From the NCBI GenBank assembly GCA_018242525.1, contig JAFEBS010000077.1:1-48577 (forward strand): DNA of 48,577 nucleotides, written 5' to 3'. Each line of letters opens with the position of its first letter. Position 1 is the stretch's first letter. The notes beneath the pieces are model-generated. The model searched no databases and was not told the DNA's origin. It saw nothing but the letters and a program-made list of their open reading frames with translations. This document shows, one piece after another, positions 8,269 through 16,988 of the stretch. Position numbers and translations under genes: made by a program. The DNA comes from Planctomycetota bacterium. GTDB lineage: Bacteria; Planctomycetota; Planctomycetia; Planctomycetales; Planctomycetaceae.

Positions 8269-8296
8269 ATCAGTGATAAATTTATCACTGATAAAT
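8265..8296. promoter_or_regulatory. tetO: 32-bp perfect palindrome: two tetO-like operators
   Basis: The whole of 8265-8296 is its own reverse complement. It consists of two imperfect dyads, TTTATCAGTGATAAA and TTTATCACTGATAAA, arranged as mirror images. The core TATCAGTGATA is identical to the core of tetO2 of Tn10. It differs from tetO in the outer C/G pair, which is T/A here. It lies between the divergent repressor and monooxygenase genes and overlaps the likely promoter. Confidence 0.85.
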
Positions 8297-8312
8297 GCAG
8301 CGGAGAAAAAGC

Positions 8313-9923
8313 ATGACACGATTTCCAGAAGTCCCCGTTTTGATCGTCGGTGCAGGGCCGGCCGGCCTGACGCTCGCGTGCGATCTGGGCCGCCGGGGAA
8401 TCGCATTTCGAATCGTCGACAAGGCCGACCGGCTGTTCATCGGCTCACGAGGGAAAGGGCTGCAGCCAAGGACATTGGAAGTCTTTCACGACCTTGAAGT
8501 GATCGATGACATTCTCGCTGCTGGGGCACCGTTTCCGGGATTTCGTTGTTACGACGGTGATCGGGTCCTCTGGGACCGTTCACTGGGTCAGATGCTGGGC
8601 ATCTCCGAGCCAGCGGTCACGCCGGATGTTCCTTACCCGTCCGCATGGATCATACCTCAATGGCGGACCGATGAAATTCTGCAAGCCCGCCTCAGCCGTC
8701 TCGGCGGCAAGGTCGAACTCTCGACTGAGTTGATCGCCATAGAGCAGGATCTGGATGGCGTGACCGCGATCCTCAGTAGCAACGGTCACCACGAACGGCT
8801 CCGCGTGCGATATCTCGTGGGGACCGACGGTGGACGCAGCTTCGTTCGAAAGGCGATCGGCGTCGGCTTTGAAGGAGAGACGTTTGAAACTGAAAGGACG
8901 ATTATTGGAGACGTGCGCGTCGATGGGCCGCTGGATCACGAACACTGTCACTTGTTGACCCGAGCCGGGAACACGTCCAGTTCTGGTCGGTTCTCACTCT
9001 GGGGGTTGCCTGGTACGGATTATTTTCAATTGGTCGTCAACATCACCGACGAGGAGACCCCACCGCTGACGCTCGGTGAACTTCAGTCCGTTTTGGAGGA
9101 AAGGTCCGGAAGAACCGATCTCCGCCTTCACGACTTAAGATGGGTCTCGTTGTACCGAGTCAATGTTCGCATGGCGGACCGCTTTCGAGTGGGTCGCGTC
9201 TTTTTGGCCGGGGATGCAGCGCACGTCCATTCCTCGGCGGGGGGACAAGGTCTGAACGCAAGTGTGCAGGACGCTTACAATCTCGGCTGGAAACTGGCAT
9301 CGGTGTTAGCGGGTGCTCCCGAGGAGTTGCTCGACACTTACGAGGCAGAGCGCTTCCCTATCGCAGCAGACCTGCTAGGCTTGACCACCCGCTGGCATCG
9401 GCAAGACTTTGCGAGCCCGCCGAGTGGCGATCATCAGGGTTCCAGTCATACCATGTTCCAGCTGTCACTCCACTATCGAGGTGGCCCGCTGTCTTGGGAC
9501 GACCGAAACGCCGCCATCGGCGTCCGAGCCGGTGACCGAGCTCCCGACGCACCATGCCATGATGTCGATGGCCGCGCGACACACTTGTTCGACGTCTTCC
9601 GCGGTACCCACTTCACGCTCCTCGCATTTGGCGGGCAGGCCCAGGAAGTCCTCGCTCAGTATGGCACCGGTGGCGACCATTGGGTGCGGGCCTATCAGGT
9701 GGTTCATCCGGGCAGGTCGCACGAACATCAAGCCTACCTCGTCGACTCGGACGGCTACATCAATCGCCATTTCGGAATCCAAAGCTCATCGATCGTCCTC
9801 ATTCGCCCCGACGGTTACATTGGACTAGCGATGGGCGACGGCACCGACTGCCTAAATCGGCTCAGGGACTATCTCGCGTTGACGATTCCTGGCAAAGGCC
9901 ACGCCCCACACAATGATCATTGA
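8313..9923 (+). CDS. FAD-dependent monooxygenase (aromatic polyketide hydroxylase type)
   Basis: About 536 residues from ATG 8313, which has GGAG eight bases upstream; an ATG at 8295 falls inside the operator. The FAD fold is clear: PVLIVGAGPAGLTLACDLGR near the N terminus, then the DG motif (VGTDGGRSFVRKAIG) near residue 170, then GRVFLAGDAAHVHSSAGGQG for the GD motif near residue 295. The remaining 150 residues form a thioredoxin-like C-terminal domain, as in larger members of the class A flavoprotein hydroxylases (polyketide hydroxylases and rifampicin monooxygenase). It would use NAD(P)H and O2 to hydroxylate an aromatic substrate. TetX is the known tetracycline-inactivating member of the wider superfamily, but it is much shorter and lacks the C-terminal domain. 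Control by a tetracycline-type repressor suggests a tetracycline-like substrate. That is an inference. Confidence 0.85.
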   Translation: MTRFPEVPVLIVGAGPAGLTLACDLGRRGIAFRIVDKADRLFIGSRGKGLQPRTLEVFHDLEVIDDILAAGAPFPGFRCYDGDRVLWDRSLGQMLGISEPAVTPDVPYPSAWIIPQWRTDEILQARLSRLGGKVELSTELIAIEQDLDGVTAILSSNGHHERLRVRYLVGTDGGRSFVRKAIGVGFEGETFETERTIIGDVRVDGPLDHEHCHLLTRAGNTSSSGRFSLWGLPGTDYFQLVVNITDEETPPLTLGELQSVLEERSGRTDLRLHDLRWVSLYRVNVRMADRFRVGRVFLAGDAAHVHSSAGGQGLNASVQDAYNLGWKLASVLAGAPEELLDTYEAERFPIAADLLGLTTRWHRQDFASPPSGDHQGSSHTMFQLSLHYRGGPLSWDDRNAAIGVRAGDRAPDAPCHDVDGRATHLFDVFRGTHFTLLAFGGQAQEVLAQYGTGGDHWVRAYQVVHPGRSHEHQAYLVDSDGYINRHFGIQSSSIVLIRPDGYIGLAMGDGTDCLNRLRDYLALTIPGKGHAPHNDH

Positions 9924-9963
9924 CTCGAGACGTCGCAAAATCCCTTGACGACGCTCTTGTCCG

Positions 9964-10299
9964 TCACAGGTTGTCCTCGCAGTCATCGTCGTTGGACAGC
10001 ATTGGAATATGCACTTCGACTGTAGTGTTCTCCGGTGCACATTCGTGGCTGAGCAGATAGCCGATCCGATTCACGAAATGCAATCCATTCACGACATACA
10101 AATCTCCGTCATCGCCGTCTGCCAATGTCCAGACTTTCGATGGATCGTAACCTCTGACGAAGTCAAATTCCTCACCATAGGTCTCGAAGAGGCAACCGGG
10201 GCCTTCACCATAGGCCCAGCTCGCAGAGCGATTCAGATGATTGCGAACGAAAGTGAACATGCTGTCGAATTCGTCCTCCGTGAGTTCAATATGGGTCAT
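9964..10299 (-). CDS. Small acidic hypothetical protein
   Basis: About 111 residues from ATG 10299. This ATG overlaps the stop of the upstream gene in an ATGA arrangement, so the two are translationally coupled. The sequence is acidic, with aromatic-rich patches (SASWAYGEGPGCLFETYGEE) and a C-terminal HVEI-like strand followed by DDDCEDNL. No family is recognised. Together with 10296-10616 and 10667-10861 it forms a leftward operon of small proteins next to the relaxase region, typical of the accessory genes of conjugative elements. Confidence 0.65.
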   Translation of the reverse strand: MTHIELTEDEFDSMFTFVRNHLNRSASWAYGEGPGCLFETYGEEFDFVRGYDPSKVWTLADGDDGDLYVVNGLHFVNRIGYLLSHECAPENTTVEVHIPMLSNDDDCEDNL

Positions 10300-10616
10300 G
10301 ATGCTACCCCACGCCCTAAAGTTACACTCGATACCTCCCAATAGGGAATTTCCTTTTCCAATGCTTCAATGGCTCTAAAAAATCCCGATTGGCAAAAATA
10401 GCCTCCGTTTTTGTAGAAGGCTTCCAATGCCCGAGCGAATTTTCGAGCATTGCGGCGGGCGTGAACAGGCTCGTCCCAGAACCCAAAGGAAGCTATGCAA
10501 TCACCGGTGAGTCGACAGACTATGTCGAAGGTGTCGTCGCATCCATCCGTACTACGCCGGATCGTGAATAGCTTCCCTTGGGTGATTCGTGTTTGAGGTT
10601 GAGTTGAATGTGTCAT
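10296..10616 (-). CDS. Small hypothetical protein of the transfer-element accessory operon
   Basis: 106 residues from ATG 10616, preceded by GAAAGGAAT. The central segment (FDIVCRLTGDCIASFGFWDE, then ARRNARKFARALEAFYKNGGYF) suggests a short beta hairpin followed by a long amphipathic helix. No family is recognised. Its stop overlaps the start of the next gene (ATGA), and it follows the 10667-10861 gene with a 50-base gap, so all three are probably one transcript. Confidence 0.65.
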   Translation of the reverse strand: MTHSTQPQTRITQGKLFTIRRSTDGCDDTFDIVCRLTGDCIASFGFWDEPVHARRNARKFARALEAFYKNGGYFCQSGFFRAIEALEKEIPYWEVSSVTLGRGVAS

Positions 10617-10666
10617 ACGGGATTCCTTTCAATTAGGGCGGACCTGCTGGCCCGCCCGATTGGTGA

Positions 10667-10861
10667 TTAAGCTTTCTTTTCGGAGGCGATTCGCAACGTG
10701 ATTCGTCCGTCGAGCGGGACGCATTCGAGCTGGATGTTGAATCCAGATCCGTCGGCGTGAGCCCAGGCACTGCCGATGCGGGTCCAGAATCCTTTGCCGC
10801 CGTCGCGATCGCGGACCTGATAGGCGGTATGGCTTGGAGATTTGCTGGTATTGTCGGACAT
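10667..10861 (-). CDS. Small mobile-element protein with a KGFWTRIGSAWAH motif
   Basis: About 64 residues from ATG 10861, with a GAAAGGA ribosome-binding site upstream. The frame is open further upstream but without a better start. The sequence HTAYQVRDRDGGKGFWTRIG, followed by AWAHADGSGFNIQL and PLDGRITLR, is a compact pattern I associate with small proteins encoded near primase and ArdC genes on plasmids and integrative elements. Its biochemical role is unknown. It is the first gene of a three-gene leftward operon. Confidence 0.7.
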   Translation of the reverse strand: MSDNTSKSPSHTAYQVRDRDGGKGFWTRIGSAWAHADGSGFNIQLECVPLDGRITLRIASEKKA

Positions 10862-11187
10862 GGTGTGTTTTCCTTTCTTCGTTGCTGAGGCCCCGACCAT
10901 CGAGGCCTTCTGGCATACGAATCAAAGCCGGACCAGTCCGGGGCGCAGCGAACCGGGCAAGCGAAAGACGGAGGGTCCGCTTTAGCGGAAACCGTCTTGG
11001 CAGCTTGAGCGGCCCGGCGACGGCTTTAGTGTGCCAGTCCATAGGCCGTGGGTCGGGGCAGGTGAATGAACGACTGGAGACTTCACCTGCTGATGCCATC
11101 CTTCAGCAATCCATAACCCGCACTTTCGTGATTGCGGCGGTTAAGGATCAATGCCACTTCGGTTTCAGGAGCGATTGCATAACGACG

Positions 11188-11637
11188 ATGTCCAATGCAT
11201 CCGAGTTCCAGGTAAATATCATGGACCAGGCTGCGGGGCCGATTCGACCTCGCACGAAGTACAAGCACCACAAGCTTCTGAGGGCCGAAGGCAGCATGAT
11301 GCTGCCCTTTGTTCCGTATCCAGGCCTCTATCTCACGTTCTCAAAGCCTAAAAAACGTGGGAGTCCCTTAACGATGTATTTGCGAGTCCGTGCAGTTGAA
11401 TGGAACCTGCCGGAACGCCGGTGCGAGTGTATTGCCGACGAAATACTGGGTTCGGAACTGTTCTCCGAGATGCATGAGATACGCGGCAGCAGTCGAATCG
11501 AGGAGCATTTCGTGGAACTTCAGAATAATCTTCGTGCATTCGGATTTGAGGTGAGTACCGATGTCGATGGGATGGTTGCCCTGCACAAACGAGAAGACGG
11601 CAGCGTGAAGGAGGGGGCGGAGCCGATCCGGGAATGA
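11188..11637 (+). CDS. Hypothetical protein
   Basis: About 149 residues from ATG 11188. ATG 11221 (MDQAAGPIRP) is an alternative, with a weak AGG upstream. The frame is open much further upstream, but there it is antisense to the 10667-10861 gene. The core, LRAEGSMMLPFVPYPGLYLT then TMYLRVRAVEWNLPERRCEC, looks like a beta-rich domain. It ends in a charged, probably disordered tail. The gene precedes the relaxase on the same strand with a 200-base gap. No family is recognised. Confidence 0.5.
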   Translation: MSNASEFQVNIMDQAAGPIRPRTKYKHHKLLRAEGSMMLPFVPYPGLYLTFSKPKKRGSPLTMYLRVRAVEWNLPERRCECIADEILGSELFSEMHEIRGSSRIEEHFVELQNNLRAFGFEVSTDVDGMVALHKREDGSVKEGAEPIRE

Positions 11638-11639
11638 GG

Positions 11640-11838
11640 CGGGTCATCGAGCACTCCGAGAATGACCTAACGCGACGGTTTCTTAGATAGCATGAACATG
11701 ACAGGCTCGATTCATCACGCTCTCCGGTCACTGGACAGCTGGAGCGTCAATTGAAGACACCAACGCGACCGCAATGCGACACCATCGCGGGCGAAGTTCA
11801 TTAACGGATTTGCAACCAATGCCTGCATAAGATGCGGC
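11640..11838. other. Intergenic region upstream of the relaxase; candidate oriT
   Basis: MobF relaxases usually nick an oriT next to their own gene. This 199-base segment holds an imperfect inverted repeat, ACGCTCTCC near 11718 and GGAGCGT near 11742, and GC-rich repeats of the type GCGACC/GCGACA near 11765-11785. The nick site cannot be named from sequence alone. Confidence 0.3.
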
Positions 11839-14481
11839 ATGTTGCGGATCGTCGAAAGCATGTCGGCCGGGCAAGCAAAGAGCTATTTCAGCACGGCGGA
11901 CTATTACAGCGAAGGGCAGGAGCTCGTGGGCCAGTGGCGGGGCGAGGGGGCTCAACGTCTCGGCCTTTCCGGCGAAATCCAGACGCAGGACTGGGACGCC
12001 CTGTGCGACAATCTGCATCCGCAGAGCGGTGACAGGTTGACACTGCGGACCCGAGAACACCGGCGAGTCGGATATGACTTCAACTTTCATGTCCCGAAAA
12101 GCTTATCAGTTCTCTACGCATTGACGCAGGATGAGCGGTTGCTCGAAGCGTTTCGCGACTCGGTGCGCGAAACGATGGGCGATATGGAAGCCGAGATGCA
12201 GACCCGTATCCGTAAGGACGGTCGCAACGAGGACCGCACCACGGGCAACATGGTCTGGGGTGAGTTCGTCCATTTCACGTCACGGCCCATTGACGGAGTC
12301 CCCGATCCGCATCTGCATGCTCATTGCTATGTTTTTAATACGACGTTCGATGAACAGGAAGCCGCCTGGAAGGCGGGGCAGTTCGGCAGTCTTAAACGCG
12401 ACGCCCCGTATTTCGAGGGGAAGTTCCATGTCCGGCTCGGTCACAAACTCGCCGAGCTCGGCGTTGCCGTCGATCGCAAACAGAAATTTTGGGAAGTGGC
12501 CGGGATCTCGCCTGCCATAGTCGAGAAATTCTCAAGGCGAACGCAGGAGATTGAAGAAGAGGCTGAGCGGCAAGGGATCAACGATCCCGCCGCCAAAGCA
12601 GAACTCGGAGCCAAGACCCGTTCACGAAAACAAAAGGACCTGCCGCTCGATGTGCTTCGTGATGAATGGCGATCACGTCTCACAGAAGGTGAGCGGGAAT
12701 CGCTGGCTCTGGTTGCTGACCGGATTGGCGGCAAAGCTGTCGCACGCGACAGCGAGGTGCCGCGAAGTGCGGTCGCACTGGCGACAGACCATTGTTTTGA
12801 ACGCCAGTCCGTCGTACCGGAGCGGAAGCTGTTGGCCGAATCACTGATGCGGGCGGTAGGCCAGGCAACGGTGCGGGATGTAGAGCAGGTGTATAACCAG
12901 GAGGAATTCATCATCCGCGATTGTCAAGGCCGCAGGATGGTGACGACTCCGAAAGTACTCTCCGAAGAGCAACAAATGCTCGATTTCGCCCGCAAGGGGA
13001 GGGGTTCGCGGCGGGCCTTCGCCAGCGGTCCGCATGAATTTACCCGAAGCTGGCTCAATGATGGACAGCGGAAGGCGGTCGAACATGTCATTCACTCGAC
13101 CGATCGTGTCATTCTGATAAGAGGGGCGGCAGGTACTGGCAAAACTTCGATGATGCAGGAGACTGCCGAGGCCATCCGGGCCAGCGGTACGCAGGTCTTC
13201 GCATTTGCACCATCGGCGAAAGCCAGCCGGGACGTGCTCAGAAGCAAAGGCTTTGATGATGCCGAAACAACCGCAAGGCTCCTGGTCGATGCAGAGCTCC
13301 AGCAGCGAGTTAGAGGACAAGTCATCTGGATCGATGAAGCAGGAATGGTCGGCGTGCGGACCATGTCCCTCCTCTTTGAACTTGCCGGCAAGCTCGATGC
13401 CCGCGTGATTCTCTCCGGTGATCGCTTCCAGCACGGCAGCGTCGAACGCGGGGCGGCCCTGCGGTTGCTGGAACAGCAAGCCGGGCTCGTGCCCGCTGAG
13501 ATCAAGGAAATCTTGCGGCAAAAGGATCAGTACAAACATGCCGTCCGGGACTTGAGTGAAGAACGCACGACGGAAGGCTTCCGCAAGCTCGACGAGATGG
13601 GGTGGGTGCGCGAAGTCAGTATTGCGGACCGCTACCGCGTTCTCGCCAACGACTATCTCGATGCGGTCGCCAAAGGCGAAAGTGCCCTGGTGGTTTCACC
13701 CACGCATCTTGAAGCGGAACGGATCACCCGTGCCATTCGCGAAGGCCTCAAAAGTAACGGCCGCATGGAATGTGCGGAGCGTCGTTTTGCGACGCTATAC
13801 AATTCGAACCTCACCGAGGGCGAGCGAGGCGATGCCGTCAATTACTCAGCGGGCGATGTGTTGATCTTCCATCAGAATGCCAAAGGTTACAAAAGAGGGC
13901 AGCGCGTCGAGATCGATGAGACGCCGCCGCCGGTCGATCAGGCGGCACGGTTCCAGCTGTTCCATCCGGGATTCCTCGACGTGGCCGAAGGGGATGTGCT
14001 ACGGATAACGCAGAATGGAAAAACCCTCGACGAACGGGGCAGGCTCAATAACGGAGATCTTTTACATGTTTCAGGTTTCGACAAGGCCGGAAATATTCTC
14101 ACCAAAGAAAAGAAAACCATCGCGAAGGACTTCGGCCATCTGTCATATGGCTACGTCGTCACCTCGCACGGTAGCCAAGGGACCGATGTCAAACGTGTTT
14201 TCATCGGCCAGTCGGCCGATAGCTTCGCGGCGTCGTCACGAGAGCAATTTTACGTGTCGGTCTCACGCGGCCAGAAGCAGGCAACGGTCTATACGGACAA
14301 CAAAGCAGAACTGCTCAATGCGGTTCGCAAGTCAGATGAAAGATTGAGCGCGACAGAATTACTCTCCCGTGCCATGATCGCCGAACGTGCACCAGGGACA
14401 CGGGACTATAACCCGTTGGAGAGCGCCCGCAGACCGGCACAGCATGAACGCAAGAAAGAGGAATTGACCCATGAGCGATAG
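11839..14481 (+). CDS. MobF-family conjugative relaxase-helicase (TrwC/TraI type)
   Basis: 880 residues. The N-terminal relaxase domain has candidate catalytic tyrosines at Tyr16, Tyr22 and Tyr23 (SYFSTADYYSEG), the conserved DFNFHVPKSLSVLYAL segment, and the three-His metal site at His158, His160 and His162 (PDPHLHAHCYVF). A RecD-like superfamily 1 helicase follows: Walker A GAAGTGKTSM near residue 430, Walker B IDEAGMV near 497, a GDRFQH segment, and motif VI YVSVSRGQKQATVYTDN near 805. It would nick the element at oriT, stay covalently bound to the 5' end and unwind the strand for transfer. It is shorter than F TraI and close in size to TrwC. The start follows the usual MobF N terminus, although the ribosome-binding site is weak. 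Its 3' end overlaps the next gene by 11 bases. Confidence 0.95.
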   Translation: MLRIVESMSAGQAKSYFSTADYYSEGQELVGQWRGEGAQRLGLSGEIQTQDWDALCDNLHPQSGDRLTLRTREHRRVGYDFNFHVPKSLSVLYALTQDERLLEAFRDSVRETMGDMEAEMQTRIRKDGRNEDRTTGNMVWGEFVHFTSRPIDGVPDPHLHAHCYVFNTTFDEQEAAWKAGQFGSLKRDAPYFEGKFHVRLGHKLAELGVAVDRKQKFWEVAGISPAIVEKFSRRTQEIEEEAERQGINDPAAKAELGAKTRSRKQKDLPLDVLRDEWRSRLTEGERESLALVADRIGGKAVARDSEVPRSAVALATDHCFERQSVVPERKLLAESLMRAVGQATVRDVEQVYNQEEFIIRDCQGRRMVTTPKVLSEEQQMLDFARKGRGSRRAFASGPHEFTRSWLNDGQRKAVEHVIHSTDRVILIRGAAGTGKTSMMQETAEAIRASGTQVFAFAPSAKASRDVLRSKGFDDAETTARLLVDAELQQRVRGQVIWIDEAGMVGVRTMSLLFELAGKLDARVILSGDRFQHGSVERGAALRLLEQQAGLVPAEIKEILRQKDQYKHAVRDLSEERTTEGFRKLDEMGWVREVSIADRYRVLANDYLDAVAKGESALVVSPTHLEAERITRAIREGLKSNGRMECAERRFATLYNSNLTEGERGDAVNYSAGDVLIFHQNAKGYKRGQRVEIDETPPPVDQAARFQLFHPGFLDVAEGDVLRITQNGKTLDERGRLNNGDLLHVSGFDKAGNILTKEKKTIAKDFGHLSYGYVVTSHGSQGTDVKRVFIGQSADSFAASSREQFYVSVSRGQKQATVYTDNKAELLNAVRKSDERLSATELLSRAMIAERAPGTRDYNPLESARRPAQHERKKEELTHER

Positions 14482-14893
14482 TGTCTTTGATCGTTTCAAT
14501 CGACCGGCGGCGAAAGCCGTAAGTCCTTTGGCATTTGCCTCCGTGGAGCCTGGCCCCGAGGAACTTGACGATTACGGCGCTTTTGGCTGGCTCCGGGGCG
14601 TTCGCGACAAGGCCATCATGCTGGAGCTTCGCAAGAAGGATGGCAGCGTCCGGGCCTTTGGTTATGCATGGTTGCAGGAAGTCGATCTCGATCCCTCGAA
14701 AGAAATCACTCTTTGCCTTCCATGCGGAAAGATCAAGATCATCGGCCGAAATCTCAATGTAGAGAACAAGCCCAATATTCGACTATTCCAAGGCATCGTT
14801 CGACATAAAGTCCCTTTCGTTCAGGAAGCGGATGAGGTTGCGAGCATGAAGGCAAGGGACGGTGATACCATCGTGGAATGCATCGCGTGGTAG
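14471..14893 (+). CDS. Small protein translationally coupled to the relaxase
   Basis: 140 residues from ATG 14471, inside the last codons of the relaxase, preceded by AAGAGGAATTG. The overlap implies coupled translation. The protein starts with a basic, Ala/Pro-rich segment. A beta-rich domain follows (YGAFGWLRGVRDKAIMLELR, then VRAFGYAWLQEVDLDP and EITLCLPCGKIKIIGRN). The last part, MKARDGDTIVECIAW, is again strand-like. No family is recognised. Its position suggests an accessory role in DNA processing. Confidence 0.7.
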   Translation: MSDSVFDRFNRPAAKAVSPLAFASVEPGPEELDDYGAFGWLRGVRDKAIMLELRKKDGSVRAFGYAWLQEVDLDPSKEITLCLPCGKIKIIGRNLNVENKPNIRLFQGIVRHKVPFVQEADEVASMKARDGDTIVECIAW

Positions 14894-14939
14894 GCGGCTA
14901 CGAACAACCGAATTGATTCATGTCTCAAGTCAACTCGGC

Positions 14940-16988
14940 TTATTCTTCACCCCATTCGATGCAGGCGCAAAATTCGTCGTTTCCGGTCACGTCGTGCCAG
15001 CCTCGATACATGGCCTCCGTGTTGAATGCTGCCTTCCATTCCCAGGGGAACGAGTTCGGCTGGCCCGGGCCTAACCGCGACCGGGTTTTTAAAAATCGAC
15101 TGCGTTCGTCGCGCCATCCGCCGCCGGGAGAATGCCAATCTGCCAACCAGTAGATTTGATCGCGGCCATTTTCGATGAGCATCTTCTCCTCTTGCTCCGA
15201 CGAGATCGCAAGCAATCGGCCTTTCACTTGCTGTGCCATACATTGAGCTTGGTAGAGCGAAATGGGCTCGCGGATGAACAGGTATTTCTTACCTTGCCAT
15301 TCGAGGCATTTGGCGGCGATGTCCCGCGAAGGGCGATCGGCGACTTCAGATAGCGGGTTCTTCCAGTCCTTGCCAAGCCAATAGCCGCGGCCTGCTGCAC
15401 CGCCCCGCACACCACGCAGAAGCCTTATTTTAAGCTCCTGGACTTCCATCCCGGCGTCGAATGAATTGATGCCGATGGCATTGATGATCGGTAGGCAATG
15501 ATCTTTATGCAGGGAGAGTTGCGAGGTGTTCCCCTGCCAATTGATAACCGGACGATGATCGAGTGTAACCTCTATCGAGGCCTTATCTTGCAACTGAAGT
15601 ACCTTGACATGCACTTCATACAATTGCCCGTTGGTGAGAGGAACAGGCTTGGCAACTGTGGCAGGAGTGCCGACGAGTTTGTTGATGTACTTTCCATCCA
15701 CCTTCTCCAGGCCGGAGATGGTTCCCTCGTACGCGTCCAGTTGGAATATGCAGGCTGCATTGCCGACCGGCCAGATGAGGCCGACGGCTTCCTTTCCATT
15801 CTTTCGCGTGACCTTCCATTGTAGTTCGAAGCTACCGATCGCGACGATCGGAGCCATGATACGGGAGTTATATCGGAAGGCGTCACAAACGATGCCGCCT
15901 TGCGGCAGTTGCTTCCAGGTCCCGACGAGCACGTGCTCCGCGAAGTTTATCTTTGGCAGGAGGTCCACCCATTCACCCACCGGCAATGCGGCCGCATCGG
16001 CAGCGGGCGCTGAAATAGGTGTCGCAGTCGGTGCGTTCAATTTGCTGATTTCAGCAAGGCGGTCGGCCAGTTGCTGCTTGAGCAGTCCGGATGTTGCATT
16101 CGGCTCGGCACGCCGGTACCACTCCGCCGCATGAAACAAAAGGGCGGCTTTAGCCGCCCCTGTGGCGGTATCGCCGATTTCGTACCACGCATTCCCAATC
16201 GCAGCTTGTTCCATGCCCGCCTTGGGGTTGGTCCGCTCTAGTGCTGCGGCGGATTTCCACTTCGCATCATTTCCCATTTCGATAAACGGTAAGGCTGTTT
16301 GCCAGTCTTGCTTTTGCACCGCATGCCAGCGTCCCACGATGAAGTTCGATACCGCGTGACTACCATCCGTGCGAAGCTTTTCGCTCGCAGCCTCGAATTC
16401 CTTCCATTCCTTCTCCCGGACCGCGAATGACTGACGCGAAGCCGCGACCTTCGCCTTAAGCTTGTCGTTCGGAATCCGGCGGACCGCATCATTCACGGCC
16501 GCAAGCATGGCACCGGCATCAACAAAACGATCATCGCTCATCGCACGTTCGATCTCCACTAGTGCCGCCTCGATGACCGGCTGTAGCGAGCTTCCCGGCT
16601 TGGCAGCTTTCAGAAAGTCGACCAGTAATTTTGGTCTTTCCTGATCGCGATCCAGATCGTAACTATCAAAAAGAGTGTTTACCGCATCCAGCCAATGATC
16701 TCCATCACCCGCATCGCGTGTGAATGAGATCAGTGTCGTCAGGACAACATAACGCTCGTCGGATGAGAAGCTTTCGTTCCGGGAGGCATCGACCAGCTTT
16801 TGGATCGCTTCCTTCTTCTTGGTCGAGCCGAACGGGCGAGTTAGCTCATCGACTCCTTTTTGGATTGTTTGCTGTTGCTCTTCGGTCGGCTTGCTGTCAC
16901 GGGCCTCGGTGAGGCCGAGCCCGGATGAAGCAATCACCATTACCCCCAATACTTGTAGCCCCGGACATCGATGAAATAGAGCGAACAT
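14940..16988 (-). CDS. Secreted protein with a C-terminal C-type lectin-like domain
   Basis: 682 residues from ATG 16988, with a GGGGAA just upstream. The N terminus is a signal peptide (LQVLGVMVIASSGLGLTEA). Residues of about 30-310 are mainly helical and Ala/Lys-rich. A beta-sandwich-like region follows (IVAIGSFELQWKVTRKNGKE, GTWKQLP, LYEVHVKVLQLQDKASIEVT), of the concanavalin-like type common in planctomycete secreted proteins. The last 120 residues resemble a C-type lectin-like domain: YLFIREPISLYQAQCMAQQV, GRLLAISSEQEEKML, then WLADWHSPGGGW and the terminal CACIEW. It would act outside the cytoplasm, possibly binding a carbohydrate or protein. It is transcribed against the relaxase and converges with it, so it is cargo rather than transfer machinery. 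Confidence 0.75.
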   Translation of the reverse strand: MFALFHRCPGLQVLGVMVIASSGLGLTEARDSKPTEEQQQTIQKGVDELTRPFGSTKKKEAIQKLVDASRNESFSSDERYVVLTTLISFTRDAGDGDHWLDAVNTLFDSYDLDRDQERPKLLVDFLKAAKPGSSLQPVIEAALVEIERAMSDDRFVDAGAMLAAVNDAVRRIPNDKLKAKVAASRQSFAVREKEWKEFEAASEKLRTDGSHAVSNFIVGRWHAVQKQDWQTALPFIEMGNDAKWKSAAALERTNPKAGMEQAAIGNAWYEIGDTATGAAKAALLFHAAEWYRRAEPNATSGLLKQQLADRLAEISKLNAPTATPISAPAADAAALPVGEWVDLLPKINFAEHVLVGTWKQLPQGGIVCDAFRYNSRIMAPIVAIGSFELQWKVTRKNGKEAVGLIWPVGNAACIFQLDAYEGTISGLEKVDGKYINKLVGTPATVAKPVPLTNGQLYEVHVKVLQLQDKASIEVTLDHRPVINWQGNTSQLSLHKDHCLPIINAIGINSFDAGMEVQELKIRLLRGVRGGAAGRGYWLGKDWKNPLSEVADRPSRDIAAKCLEWQGKKYLFIREPISLYQAQCMAQQVKGRLLAISSEQEEKMLIENGRDQIYWLADWHSPGGGWRDERSRFLKTRSRLGPGQPNSFPWEWKAAFNTEAMYRGWHDVTGNDEFCACIEWGEE

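Noticed and set aside
10834..11187. 5' extension of the 11188 gene
   Set aside because: It is antisense to the well-supported 10667-10861 gene; the later start fits better.
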